Source: Petropleomorpha daqingensis (GTDB taxonomy: Bacteria > Actinomycetota > Actinomycetes > Mycobacteriales > Geodermatophilaceae). Taken from it: a DNA stretch of 64,000 nucleotides. A model generated the notes under the pieces. It was not told the origin of the DNA. It searched no databases and worked only from the letters and a program-made list of their open reading frames with translations. A program made the translations under genes and the position numbers. The stretch lies in assembly GCF_013408985.1 (NCBI RefSeq), contig NZ_JACBZT010000001.1, positions 3,472,001-3,536,000 of the forward strand, read 5' to 3'. Below, in pieces: positions 35,559 through 43,987 of the stretch; position 1 is the first letter of the stretch, and each line of letters opens with the position of its first letter.

Positions 35559-37451
35559 ATGGCCGGTCGAGGCAAGATCCGGGCCGCGGACATCGCGCTG
35601 GTCCGCGAGCGCAGCCGGATCGACGAGATCGTAGGGGAGCACCTCCAGCTCAAGCGCGCGGGCGGAGGCAGCCTCAAGGGGCTGTGCCCGTTCCACGACG
35701 AGAAGTCGCCGTCCTTCCACGTGACGCCGTCGAGAAATCTCTATCATTGTTTTGGCTGCGGCCAAGGCGGCGATGTTATTTCTTTCATCCAGCAGATCGA
35801 CCATTTGTCGTTTGGTGAAGCCGTCGAATACCTGGCCGGTCGGACCAACATCGAGCTGCACTACGAGGACGACGGGGGGCGACCGACTGGCGGGCCCGAC
35901 CGGGCGCAGGGCGGCCAGCGCGCCAGGCTCGTCGCCGCGAACCACGCGGCCGCGGAGTTCTACGCCGAGCAGCTGAAGAGCCCCGAGGCGGCCCCGGCCC
36001 GGCAGTTCCTCGCCGACCGCGGCTTCGACCGGCAGGTGGCCCTCGACTTCGGCTGCGGGTTCGCGCCCGGCGGCTGGGACGGGCTCACCCGGCACCTGCG
36101 CAGCAAGGGCTACACGCAGCAGGAACTGGTCACCGGCGGGCTGGCCAAGGAGTCCAGCCGCGGCACGCTCATCGACCGGTTCCACCGCCGGCTGATCTGG
36201 CCGATCCGCGACATCACCGGCGACGTCATCGGGTTCGGCGCGCGCAAGCTGTTCGACGACGACCAGGGCCCGAAGTACCTCAACACCCCCGAGACGCCGC
36301 TCTACAAGAAGAGCACGGTGCTCTACGGGATCGAGCGGGCCAAGCGCGACATCGCCCGGCGGCACCAGGCGGTCGTCGTCGAGGGCTACACCGACGTCAT
36401 GGCCTGCCACCTGGCCGGCGTGACCACCGCCGTCGCGTCCTGCGGTACCGCGTTCGGGCCCGAGCACATCGCCGTCCTGCGGCGGCTGCTCATGGACCAG
36501 GACGAGTTCCGCGGCGAGGTGGTCTACACCTTCGACGGCGACGCGGCCGGCCAGGCGGCGGCGATGAAGACGTTCAAGGAGGACCAGCGCTTCGTCGCGC
36601 AGACCTTCGTCGCCGTCGAGCCCGACGGCCGCGACCCCTGCGAGCTGCGGCAGGCGCACGGCGACGCCGCCGTCCGCGACCTGGTCGCCCGGCGCACGCC
36701 GCTGATCGAGTTCGTCCTGAAGACGACGCTGGCCGAGTACGACCTGGAGACCGTCGAGGGCCGGGTGCACGCGCTGGAGCGGACCGCGCCGCTGCTGGCC
36801 TCGATCAAGGACCACGCGCTGCGCCCCGCCTACGCCCGCCGGCTCGCCGCGCTGATCGGCGACACCGACGAGGCCGACGTCATGCGCCGGGTGCGTCGCG
36901 CGATGGGCGGCGGCGAGGAGCCCGAGCAGTCCCGTGGGCGGGGCCGGGTGCCCCGCAAGAGTCCGGACGACGTCGCGATCGAGGTCGAACGGGAGGCGAT
37001 CAAGGCCGCCCTGCAGGTGCCGGAGCTGGCCGGGCCGTCGTTCGACGCGATCCCGGCCGAGGCCTACACCGACCCGGACTACGCCGCGATCGCCGCCGCG
37101 GTGGCCGGCGCCGGGGGAGCGGCGGCCACGCACGTGACCGGTCCGGCCTGGCTGGAGGCCGTGGCGGCGCAGTGCCCGCGGGAGACCGCGCAGGCCCAGC
37201 TGACCGCGTTGGCCGTCGAGCCGCTGCGCTCGGTGAACGGGGAGTCCGACACCGTGTACGTGAACGCGATCCTGGCGCGGCTGCAGGAGATGGCGACCGT
37301 GCGCCAGGTGGCTGCGCTCAAGGGCCGGCTGCAGCGGATGAACCCGGTCGAGGAGGCCGACGCCTACAACAAGGCGTTTCTGAAGCTGCTCGCGCTGGAG
37401 CAGCAGGCGCGGTCGCTGCGGGAGCGGGCGATGGGCGGCCTGACCCCGTGA
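35559..37451 (+). CDS. dnaG: DNA primase DnaG
   Basis: A 630-residue primase that makes RNA primers for replication. The N-terminal CHC2 zinc domain is intact (Cys43, His46, Cys64, Cys67), followed by the RNA polymerase core, the TOPRIM motif (VVVEGYTDVMA and YTFDGDAAGQAA) and a C-terminal DnaB-interacting domain. ATG start after GGGAGAA. A patch at 35733-35831, coding for part of the zinc domain, uses AGA, AAT, TAT, CAT, TGT, TTT, ATT and TCT codons that are rare in the surrounding genes. The stop overlaps the next start (GTGA). Confidence 0.96.
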   Translation: MAGRGKIRAADIALVRERSRIDEIVGEHLQLKRAGGGSLKGLCPFHDEKSPSFHVTPSRNLYHCFGCGQGGDVISFIQQIDHLSFGEAVEYLAGRTNIELHYEDDGGRPTGGPDRAQGGQRARLVAANHAAAEFYAEQLKSPEAAPARQFLADRGFDRQVALDFGCGFAPGGWDGLTRHLRSKGYTQQELVTGGLAKESSRGTLIDRFHRRLIWPIRDITGDVIGFGARKLFDDDQGPKYLNTPETPLYKKSTVLYGIERAKRDIARRHQAVVVEGYTDVMACHLAGVTTAVASCGTAFGPEHIAVLRRLLMDQDEFRGEVVYTFDGDAAGQAAAMKTFKEDQRFVAQTFVAVEPDGRDPCELRQAHGDAAVRDLVARRTPLIEFVLKTTLAEYDLETVEGRVHALERTAPLLASIKDHALRPAYARRLAALIGDTDEADVMRRVRRAMGGGEEPEQSRGRGRVPRKSPDDVAIEVEREAIKAALQVPELAGPSFDAIPAEAYTDPDYAAIAAAVAGAGGAAATHVTGPAWLEAVAAQCPRETAQAQLTALAVEPLRSVNGESDTVYVNAILARLQEMATVRQVAALKGRLQRMNPVEEADAYNKAFLKLLALEQQARSLRERAMGGLTP

Positions 37452-38026
37452 GCCTTCTGGACACGTGGCGCCGGCGCTGGACCCGGGCGCCCGAACTGGT
37501 GCGCGCGGTGCTGCAGGCGTCGCCGGACCCCGACGAGCACCTGCTGGGCTGGGGCGTGCTGGTGCGCGACGAGGGCTGGCTTGTGGCGACGTCCCGCGGG
37601 CTGCGCCGGGTGCCGGCCGACCTGTCCCTCGACCGCGCCGGTGAGGTGGGCGTGCTGCGCTGGCACGAGATCGGCTCGGCGAAGTGGAACAAGATCGCCG
37701 ACGGCGGCACGTTCGAGGTCACGCCGCTGACCGAGGTCGAGCCCGGTGTGCAGGCGCGGCTGCCGGTGGAGAAGCACGTGCTGACCGACGCCCGCGACCT
37801 GCCGCCCGTCGTCCGCCGCCGGGTCGACCAGACCGTGGTGGCCAGCCGGCGCTCGCCCCTGCCTGGCGGGGGAGGGGTGCTGCTGGTCGCGCGCCGGATC
37901 CCCGGTCAGGCGGCGCGGGAGTGGACCGTCGTGTTCGACGACGACGCCGACCGCACCGACGAGCAGTCGCGCGAGGTGGCGCGGCAGAAGCTGGCCGACG
38001 CGGTCGCCGCCGACTCCCCGGAGTGA
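37448..38026 (+). CDS. Conserved hypothetical protein downstream of dnaG
   Basis: A 192-residue soluble protein (LVRAVLQASPDPDEHLLGWG, then GLRRVPADLSL, VGVLRWHEIGSAKWN). It looks like a small beta-rich domain with a C-terminal helix (SREVARQKLADAVAA). No catalytic motif or family is recognised. It is translationally coupled to dnaG by a GTGA overlap and followed by another GTGA overlap, so it belongs to the dnaG transcript. Confidence 0.75.
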   Translation: MSLLDTWRRRWTRAPELVRAVLQASPDPDEHLLGWGVLVRDEGWLVATSRGLRRVPADLSLDRAGEVGVLRWHEIGSAKWNKIADGGTFEVTPLTEVEPGVQARLPVEKHVLTDARDLPPVVRRRVDQTVVASRRSPLPGGGGVLLVARRIPGQAAREWTVVFDDDADRTDEQSREVARQKLADAVAADSPE

Positions 38027-38244
38027 CGGAGGTCCTGCTCGCCGTCGGCGGGCTCGTCGTCCTGGTCGGCGTCCCGGTGGGCTTCCTGCTGCTGGGCCGG
38101 CGGGCCCGGCGACGGGGGATCGGCGGCTCGGTGCTCGCGCCGCTCGAGGAGATCTGGGACCCGGTCGCGCACCGGACCAACATCGAGATCCAGGTGCAGG
38201 CAGAGGCCGAGGCGCCGGCGCCGTCCCCCGACGACCGGCCGTAG
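38023..38244 (+). CDS. Small single-pass membrane protein
   Basis: A 73-residue protein with an N-terminal helix (about 4-25, VLLAVGGLVVLVGVPVGFLL), a basic RRARRRG stretch and an acidic tail with the D-P-x-x-H-R segment. GTG start overlapping the previous stop. Function unknown. Confidence 0.65.
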   Translation: MTEVLLAVGGLVVLVGVPVGFLLLGRRARRRGIGGSVLAPLEEIWDPVAHRTNIEIQVQAEAEAPAPSPDDRP

Positions 38245-38245
38245 G

Positions 38246-38455
38246 TCAGCGCGGGGCGTCGCTGCCCATCTTGGCCTTGACCGACTGGACGACGTTGTCG
38301 GCCTGGGCCTGCGCCATGCCGGCGACGCTCTGCAGGCGCGGGTCGTCCTTGGCGTGGTCCCAGGCGCGCACGATCTGCTCGTAGCGCTCGCGGCCGGCGC
38401 GGGAGCCGAGCACGTAGCCGACGCCGAACCCGGCGAGGAAGGACAGCTTCGCCAC
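38246..38455 (-). CDS. YtxH-like small protein
   Basis: A 69-residue protein beginning with the glycine-zipper helix LSFLAGFGVGYVLGSRAGRERY, typical of YtxH-type small membrane proteins, followed by an amphipathic helical tail. GTG start preceded by GGAGGT. Such proteins are widespread in actinobacteria; role unknown. It is convergent with the preceding gene with one base between stops. Confidence 0.75.
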   Translation of the reverse strand: MAKLSFLAGFGVGYVLGSRAGRERYEQIVRAWDHAKDDPRLQSVAGMAQAQADNVVQSVKAKMGSDAPR

Positions 38456-38555
38456 GAGAGACCTCCTGGGACTGGGAACGTCGTGATCACGCTACCTGTG
38501 GCGCGGCGCACTCGTCGGACCGCGAGCCGGTCCCGGGGTGCGGGGGGCCGTCAGG

Positions 38556-38561
38556 TACTCT
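38556..38561 (+). promoter_or_regulatory. Candidate -10 box of the tRNA-Asn gene
   Basis: TACTCT, a TANNNT hexamer, lies 28 bases before the mature tRNA 5' end. No clear -35 is seen. Confidence 0.4.
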
Positions 38562-38589
38562 GGTCGGGCGCGCGGGTCAGGCCCGCCCG

Positions 38590-38662
38590 TCCCCCGTAGC
38601 TCAATTGGCAGAGCATGCGACTGTTAATCGCAGGGTTATTGGTTCGAGTCCAATCGGGGGAG
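38590..38662 (+). tRNA. tRNA-Asn (anticodon GTT)
   Basis: A complete cloverleaf: acceptor TCCCCCG pairs with CGGGGGA, D-arm GCTCAATTGGCAGAGC, anticodon stem TGCGA/TCGCA around CTGTTAA with GTT at 38633-38635, and T-arm ATTGGTTCGAGTCCAAT. CCA is not encoded. The sequence after it has island-like content. Confidence 0.97.
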
Positions 38663-38915
38663 CAAAACCGCAGGTCAGTGGGGCAAAATTCGTGACCCGG
38701 GGCAACGAGCCCCATCAAACCCCCAGCTTTGGTTATGTGGTCGGCTCAGCGAGGAACCATCTAAGGGTTCGGTCCGCAGGTTCCGATACGTCGGCTGAGG
38801 ACGCGCACCCGCTCCAACGAGCAGTGGGTGTGACGGCTATTGATCTTGCTACCTCCAGGGCGTTCGTGGGGTGCACGTGGCCCCGGAGAAGCCGGCGAAG
38901 ACTGGAGGCAGCAGG

Positions 38916-39536
38916 TCAGTTGGCGGCTGGGCGCTCTTGCGGGAGCTCGCTTGGCATGCGTGCCACCGGGTACCAGGGGCGACGCCAAAGGCCTGCCCAT
39001 GCTCGCCGACGCCATGGCAGCAGGTCCCACCCCAACGCCTTGTTGGTTGCGTTGACCGTCTTCTGAATCGCATCGAGTACGCCGAGCCGTGCAGCAGTTA
39101 GGCGTTGCTGGCTCAGCGCGAGCGGGGCGGGGTCTCGACGAGCGATTGCGTCAACCGCGGCAGCTCGAGCGACGTCGAATTTCACCAGTGCGGCCTGCAG
39201 TTCTGCCGACGCGTAGACGTATCGCCGGGTTAGCACATCGCGCCATGCCGCATCGACGTCATCGATGCGCTCAGCTTTGACCTCCACTCGTTTGCCGAGT
39301 GCAGCATCCCCGACCTGTACGTAGACCAGTTCCAAAAAGTCGACGGCGCTACAGACATCTGCCGCATAGGAGGTGTGACGGTCGATCTGACCCGCGAGGA
39401 ACTCTCGTCCCCATCGTCGGCGGTCACGGGCCGAGGTGAGGAACGAGCCAACGATGGCGCCCAGAAGAGTGCCCAGGACCGCCACCCACGGGCCGTTCCA
39501 CCAGGGCGCCGCGTCTGTCATTGCTGCAGCATTCAT
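38916..39536 (-). CDS. Membrane-anchored hypothetical protein in the tRNA-adjacent region
   Basis: A 206-residue protein with one N-terminal membrane helix (about 10-30, WWNGPWVAVLGTLLGAIVGS) followed by a helical, charged cytoplasmic domain (about 35-175). No family is recognised; the layout recalls small anchored proteins encoded in phage- or island-derived DNA. A second in-frame ATG lies 15 bases downstream. Codon use is less GC-biased than in the dnaG block. The 253 bases between the tRNA and this gene show no convincing gene. Confidence 0.55.
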   Translation of the reverse strand: MNAAAMTDAAPWWNGPWVAVLGTLLGAIVGSFLTSARDRRRWGREFLAGQIDRHTSYAADVCSAVDFLELVYVQVGDAALGKRVEVKAERIDDVDAAWRDVLTRRYVYASAELQAALVKFDVARAAAVDAIARRDPAPLALSQQRLTAARLGVLDAIQKTVNATNKALGWDLLPWRRRAWAGLWRRPWYPVARMPSELPQERPAAN

Positions 39537-39802
39537 GAGAGCGCGCCGTGCGCGGGGTCGGTGACGTTTCTGTCGAGCGAGCCTAGAGCGGTCAGCAGGG
39601 GGGCTCGGAGTAGGCACAAAGGGTGGGAGGTTGGCACGGAGGACAGCTTGCTTGACGCTCGACCGTCAGATGTGGCGGACGGGGTTGGGCCCCTCGGGTG
39701 CCCTCGCGGACGATGCGCCAGCTCGAGGCGGTGGCATGGGTGCGCCGGTGCCGGTTGATGTCGCTATCTAACGTGTCGTAGGCGCTCTTTAGCGTTGAGG
39801 AC

Positions 39803-40573
39803 GTGGGTGCGGCGTCATCTGGATCGGTGGTCAAGTTCCTCGTCGGTGACCGAGCGCTGGGCAAGTGGAGCTACGGCTGGCGAATCGGAAGCGGCGGATC
39901 GTCCTTCTACGTCAAACCCCTAGCCGGCTGGGCTCAAGACATCAAGGTCAGCATTCACGGTCCCGACATCGCTCGCGGGCTCGTTGGCGGATACAAGATC
40001 GAGCTTGACAGCTCAGCTGTCGGGGTCGTCAACAGCGCTGGCGGAGCTGCCCGCAAGCGAACCAACTGGCCAGATAAGTACTGGTTCTCTGGCGCTCCAG
40101 TATGCGACGACGTGGACTTGGTTATGCGACTGAGGTTTGCGTGGGACCTGTTCACTCCGGAGGCAACTACAGTCCCTTCGCCTAAAGCGCCCCGGGGTCG
40201 GGAGTTCGGAGGGCTCATTGCGGTCCCGCAGCGTGACCGTGCCGTCGATGTGGAGCTTCTGGTCTGCAAGTCCGTCCCCTGGTGGCCCAACGAGGCTCAA
40301 GCTCGAGAGGACAACGCCTGTCTCGGTCCTGTCGTGAACAAGTCTGGGCAGCACCTAACTGGCGTGGTGGTTCATCGGGACATTGCGGCTGAGCCATCGC
40401 CGCTGATGCAATACGAGCCCGCGGGGCAGGTCGGAGGGCCCCCCTTGTTTGATCGTGGCCGAGGGATCGGCGCGGCAGTCGATCCGCGCGGCTTCCTTTG
40501 GGTTCACGAGTGTTGGCTTTCCCGGTCGGAGCTAGAGGCGGAGAGATTCGCGATGTTCCGGTCTGAGAGCTGA
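39803..40573 (+). CDS. Hypothetical protein of the tRNA-adjacent island
   Basis: A 256-residue soluble protein starting at a GTG, with residues such as FLVGDRALGKWSYGWRIGSG and RFAWDLFTPEATTVPSPKA. It lacks a signal peptide, membrane helix or recognisable motif. The C-terminus contains GAAVDPRGFLWVHECWLSRS. Codon use (more A/T at third positions, e.g. AAG/GAT/TTT mixtures) differs from the core genes, consistent with recent transfer. No neighbour suggests a function. Confidence 0.55.
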   Translation: MGAASSGSVVKFLVGDRALGKWSYGWRIGSGGSSFYVKPLAGWAQDIKVSIHGPDIARGLVGGYKIELDSSAVGVVNSAGGAARKRTNWPDKYWFSGAPVCDDVDLVMRLRFAWDLFTPEATTVPSPKAPRGREFGGLIAVPQRDRAVDVELLVCKSVPWWPNEAQAREDNACLGPVVNKSGQHLTGVVVHRDIAAEPSPLMQYEPAGQVGGPPLFDRGRGIGAAVDPRGFLWVHECWLSRSELEAERFAMFRSES

Positions 40574-40874
40574 GCGAAGCAGACCACGCGGCGTGAGCAG
40601 TCGCACTTGGTGGCCAGTCGCGTGATGAACCTTCCTCGGGCATCAGGCTGCCTATGAGGGCTGGATGTTGCCGATGACTCAGACCACCATTACGCGGCGT
40701 TCGGGCAGGTCCGCCTTCGTTCGCGTTCGTCCCGCACGCCGGAATGACGGGAGTAGGCGTACGACGGTGAGCGTGGGCGAATGTGAGGCTGAAGGCTGAG
40801 GGTCAAGAGCTCATTGGGGCCGAGCGCAGAGGCGGGGGAGTCGGCGAGGTGTCTCTTAAGCACCCATTCAGTCC

Positions 40875-41091
40875 CGGATGCCCCTGCGGGGCACCAGCAA
40901 GGATGAGAATCGCGGGCGGCCGCCCGTAGAGCCCGGGAATGTCACTGGCGCTGTGAGCCCGTCATTCAGTCTGGCGCCGGGGCCTTTAGGAACCAACAAC
41001 TGTCGCCGCGAGCACGAGTGTCAGAGTCTTCGATGCGCAAAGGTCCCACGGGCGGCCACCCCTGATTCACATCACAGGGAGGGGCCTCGAG
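40875..41091 (+). ncRNA. IS110 left-end non-coding region, candidate bridge RNA
   Basis: In IS110-group elements the non-coding left end upstream of the recombinase gene is transcribed as a bridge RNA with two loops that pair with target and donor DNA. The 217 bases here have no coding gene and several foldable segments: GCCCC-TGC-GGGGC, the palindrome CGGGCGGCCGCCCG (40913-40926) and later GC-rich arms. The more distal 40574-40874 shows no gene either. Loops and guide bases have not been resolved. Confidence 0.4.
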
Positions 41092-42348
41092 ATGGACGTA
41101 CTGGTGGATCGGTGCGCGGGGCTGGACGTGCACAAGGACACCGTCATGGCGGTGGTGCGCCGCCCGAGGAAGGACGGCTCCGGGCGCGAGCAAGAGGTGC
41201 GCCAGTACCGGACCTTCACCGGCGCGCTGCGCGAGTTACGCGACTGGCTGGTGGCCGAGCGGGTCACGCAGGTGGCGATGGAGGCGACCGGCTCGTACTG
41301 GAAGCCGGTCTGGCATGTGCTGGAGGCCGAGACCGGCTATGAGTTGCTGCTGTGCAATCCGCGGCACGTGAAGAACCTGCCCGGGCGCAAGACCGACGTC
41401 GGCGACGCCGCCTGGCTGGCCCAGATGCTGGAGTGCGGGCTGCTGCGCGGCAGCTTCGTGCCCACCCCGGTGATGGCCCGGCTGCGCGACCTGACCCGCT
41501 ATGCCAAGAAGCTGACCGAGGAGCGCACCCGGGAGATCCAGCGGCTGCAGCGGGTGCTGGAAGACGCCGGGATCAAGCTGGACTCGGTCGCCTCCGACGT
41601 GATGGGCAAGTCCGCCCGGGCGATGCTGGAGGCGCTGATCGCCGGCGAACGCGACCCGGCGGTGCTGGCCGATTTCGCGCAGACCCGGATGCGGGTGAAG
41701 ATCCCCGACTTGCGCCTGGCACTGGAGGGCGGGTTCAGCGAGCACCACGCACTGCTGCTGCGCATGCTGCTGGCCCACATCGACCACCTCTCCGCCGCCG
41801 TCGACCAACTCCATGCCCGGGTGGAGGCCGAGATCGCCCCTTTCTCCCGGGCGGTTGAGCTGCTCGGCACCATCCCCGGCGTCGGTCCCCGCACGGCGTG
41901 GGTACTCCTGGCCGAGGCCGGCCCCGACATGACCCGCTTCCCGACCGCGGCGCACCTGGCCTCCTGGGCGGGGCTGTGCCCGGGCAACCACGAGTCGGCC
42001 GGCAAACGACCCTCCGGGCGCGCCCGCAAGGGCGACACCGCGTTGCGCACCGCGATGGTGGAGGCCGCCTGGGCCGCGACCCGCACCCGCAGCACCTACC
42101 TGGGCGCGCAGTACCAGCGCTTCCGGCGGCGCTTCGGCAGCCGGGGCGAGACCAAGGCCATCTTCGCCGTCGCCCACACCATGCTGGTGATCGCCTGGCA
42201 CGTCCTCGCCGAGCACAAGCCTTACGCCGAGCTCGGGGTCGACTACTTCACCCGCCGAACCGACCCCGAGGCGCACGCCCGACGCCTGGCCCGCGAAATC
42301 GAGAAGCTCGGCTTCGACGTCACCCTCCAGCCGCACGCCGCCGCCTGA
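41092..42348 (+). CDS. IS110-family transposase (bridge-RNA-guided recombinase type)
   Basis: A 418-residue recombinase. The N-terminal RuvC-like domain has the DEDD residues Asp12 (AGLDVHKD), Glu64 (AMEATGSYW), Asp102 and Asp105 (GRKTDVGDAAWL). A helical region follows, then the Transposase_20 domain with the helix-hairpin-helix TIPGVGPRTAWVLLAEAG and the conserved Ser of CPGNHESAGKRPSG, the candidate nucleophile. Both domains are full length, so the enzyme looks intact. ATG start with GGGAGGGG upstream. The order of left non-coding end then gene matches the IS110 group, not IS1111. Confidence 0.95.
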   Translation: MDVLVDRCAGLDVHKDTVMAVVRRPRKDGSGREQEVRQYRTFTGALRELRDWLVAERVTQVAMEATGSYWKPVWHVLEAETGYELLLCNPRHVKNLPGRKTDVGDAAWLAQMLECGLLRGSFVPTPVMARLRDLTRYAKKLTEERTREIQRLQRVLEDAGIKLDSVASDVMGKSARAMLEALIAGERDPAVLADFAQTRMRVKIPDLRLALEGGFSEHHALLLRMLLAHIDHLSAAVDQLHARVEAEIAPFSRAVELLGTIPGVGPRTAWVLLAEAGPDMTRFPTAAHLASWAGLCPGNHESAGKRPSGRARKGDTALRTAMVEAAWAATRTRSTYLGAQYQRFRRRFGSRGETKAIFAVAHTMLVIAWHVLAEHKPYAELGVDYFTRRTDPEAHARRLAREIEKLGFDVTLQPHAAA

Positions 42349-42355
42349 ACAAGCG

Positions 42356-42424
42356 CCCTCACGCACCGCGGCTCAGCCCCCTCACGCACCGCGGCTCAGC
42401 CCCCTCACGCACCGCGGCTCAGCC
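42356..42424. repeat. Three perfect tandem copies of a 23-bp unit next to the IS110 gene
   Basis: CCCTCACGCACCGCGGCTCA(GCC) is repeated exactly three times head to tail (42356-42378, 42379-42401, 42402-42424), beginning eight bases after the transposase stop. Exact identity indicates recent amplification or function at the right end. Confidence 0.95.
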
Positions 42425-42468
42425 GTGGAACTGACGCCTGCCTACGAACACGGATTCTCGTGTCAGGG

Positions 42469-42645
42469 TCAGTGGTCGAACGCGTCCTGCACCTCGTCCG
42501 AGTTCAACTGGCATCCCGACGTGCAGTCAATCTCGGTGGGTTCATCCTCGACGGGTTCGCCCGACGCCCATGCCACCGTCGTCCAGCCCACGGCCGCGGG
42601 GGCTCCGCACTTCGGGCACTTCTCCCATGTCACCCGGTCGCTCAT
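42469..42645 (-). CDS. Small zinc-ribbon protein
   Basis: A 58-residue protein starting MSDRVTWEKCPKCGAPAAVG with a CPKC pair and a C-terminal C-T-S-G-C pair, typical of small zinc-ribbon proteins of islands and phages. The ATG at 42645 has GGAG eight bases upstream. Rest of the protein is acidic. Function unknown. Confidence 0.55.
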   Translation of the reverse strand: MSDRVTWEKCPKCGAPAAVGWTTVAWASGEPVEDEPTEIDCTSGCQLNSDEVQDAFDH

Positions 42646-43066
42646 GAGTCCGGCTCCCTGCTCCGGAGGAGGCTTACGCATTACCCCAGATCCGGGCGAA
42701 AACCTTCGCCGGTCGCCGCCTGTTCCGGATCGGGGTCTCTCGGATATAAGTGCAGGCAGCCGCCGAGCGGTGGCAGAGGGCGCTCCCCAGATGGGGACGT
42801 CCGGGGCACGTCGCCCGGCGGTCTCGAAGCTGCGCCTGCGCAGCTCCAGGACGACGTGGAGTGAAGCCCCCCAAAACCGCCGTCAGGGCGAGTAGGCGAC
42901 TCGCCCTGACGGCCCATTCAGAGAGCCCGGCGCCTCGCCCCCTGCCTCCGCGGACCGGCGAGATCGGCGGTCTCGCACGGTTTCCGCCGCCAAAGGTGTC
43001 ACACCGACTCCCGGGGCTCGTCGCTGGCCGGGTCCGGCGCCGTCTTGACCGGCGCTCTGACGACGT
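42646..43066. other. Intergenic stretch between the island and the catabolic cluster
   Basis: I see no convincing gene in these 421 bases. The open frames here are GC-driven and lack family-like sequence. The only clear feature is the hairpin at 42879-42913. Confidence 0.6.
42879..42913. terminator. Perfect 15-bp hairpin
   Basis: GCCGTCAGGGCGAGT and ACTCGCCCTGACGGC pair without mismatch around AGGCG. It follows the A-rich CCAAAA and could terminate leftward or rightward transcription between the island and the lactonase gene, whose stop is 154 bases further on. Confidence 0.7.
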
Positions 43067-43975
43067 TCATCGGCCTGCCCACACCGCATCGTCGGCCATG
43101 ACCGGGTCGAGATCGACGCGGACCAGGCTGGCCTGCCAGTCGAGGCTGGGGTTGGCGCTGCGGTACGGCGCGGCGACGCAGGCGTAGAGGGTGTCCGCGG
43201 CCGGCCCCCCGACGGCTACGGCGAAGGCCGTCCGGGTGCCGAAGCCGATCCGCTGGAGGACCTCGCCGCCCTGCGCGACCCGCAGGACCCCCTGGCGGGC
43301 GGCGTCGGCGACCCACAGGGTGCCGTCCGCGTGCAGCGCGATCCCATCGGGCAGGACGGCCCCGGAGGCCATCGCCTCGGTGAGGGTCGGAAAGGTCGCG
43401 CCGTCGGCGAAGTCCGCCCAGACGCGACGGTCGCTCAGGGAACCGTCGTCGCCGATGGTGAAGGCGGTGACGCGCGCGGCGAAGGTCTCGGCGACGAGGA
43501 ACGTGGCGCCGTCCGGGGTGATCGCCATGCCGTTGGGGAAGACCAGGTCGGTGGCGGCCGTCGATACCGAGCCGTCGGGGTCGACGCGGGCGATGACGGT
43601 GGCGGCGATGGTGTCGACGGTTCCTTCGTCCCAGCCGAAGTTCCCGACGTAGCTGCGGCCGGAGCCGTCGACGATCAGGTCGTTGGCGTGCCAGGGGAAC
43701 AGGCCGCTGAGGTCGGCGAGCTCGGTCAGCTCACCGTTCTCGAGCCGTAACAGGCGACGGTCGAGCATCGAGACGACGTGCAGCACGCCGTCCGGGCTCC
43801 AACCGAGCCCGGAGGGCTGCCCAGGGACCTCGCAGACGACGTCGCGGACGCCGTCCCCGTCGAAGGTGAGCACCGTCCTGGCGAAGAAGTCGGACGCGTA
43901 GAGGCGGCCGTCGCGCCAGCGGGGGCCCTCGAGGAACCCGTGGCCGATGCTGACCACGGTCTGGCTCACGGTCAT
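43067..43975 (-). CDS. SMP-30/gluconolactonase-family sugar lactonase
   Basis: A 302-residue six-bladed beta-propeller hydrolase that opens aldono-lactones. Metal ligands are recognisable: Glu in FLEGPRWRDG, Asn in FPWHANDLIVDGSG, Asn in DLVFPNGMAI and Asp in VLPDGIALHADG. In the proposed pathway it would convert L-rhamnono- (or other 6-deoxyaldono-) lactone to the free acid. It is the last gene of the leftward operon, 13 bases after the SDR. Confidence 0.88.
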   Translation of the reverse strand: MTVSQTVVSIGHGFLEGPRWRDGRLYASDFFARTVLTFDGDGVRDVVCEVPGQPSGLGWSPDGVLHVVSMLDRRLLRLENGELTELADLSGLFPWHANDLIVDGSGRSYVGNFGWDEGTVDTIAATVIARVDPDGSVSTAATDLVFPNGMAITPDGATFLVAETFAARVTAFTIGDDGSLSDRRVWADFADGATFPTLTEAMASGAVLPDGIALHADGTLWVADAARQGVLRVAQGGEVLQRIGFGTRTAFAVAVGGPAADTLYACVAAPYRSANPSLDWQASLVRVDLDPVMADDAVWAGR

Positions 43976-43987
43976 GGGGCCGTCCCT

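Larger units (their letters stand above)
40863..42424 (+). mobile_element. IS110-family insertion sequence (ends approximate)
   Basis: The element comprises a long left non-coding region, the transposase at 41092-42348 and a short right flank with tandem repeats. IS110 elements lack terminal inverted repeats, so exact ends cannot be read here. CCCATTCAG occurs at 40863-40871 and again at 42913-42921, but this 9-mer match may be chance. Confidence 0.5.

Noticed and set aside
38605-39066. Plus-strand frame starting inside tRNA-Asn
   Set aside because: It begins within the tRNA and its sequence resembles no protein; this is read-through of the tRNA strand.
41236-42366. Minus-strand 376-codon frame across the IS110 gene
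   Set aside because: Antisense shadow of the recombinase.
42356-42424. Tandem repeats as a CRISPR or replication iteron array
   Set aside because: There are no spacers between the copies, and no replication or cas gene is nearby.
38590-42921. Attachment-site duplication of the tRNA-Asn 3' end
   Set aside because: No second copy of the last 20 tRNA bases was seen in the window; the CCCATTCAG pair (40863, 42913) is too short to call.
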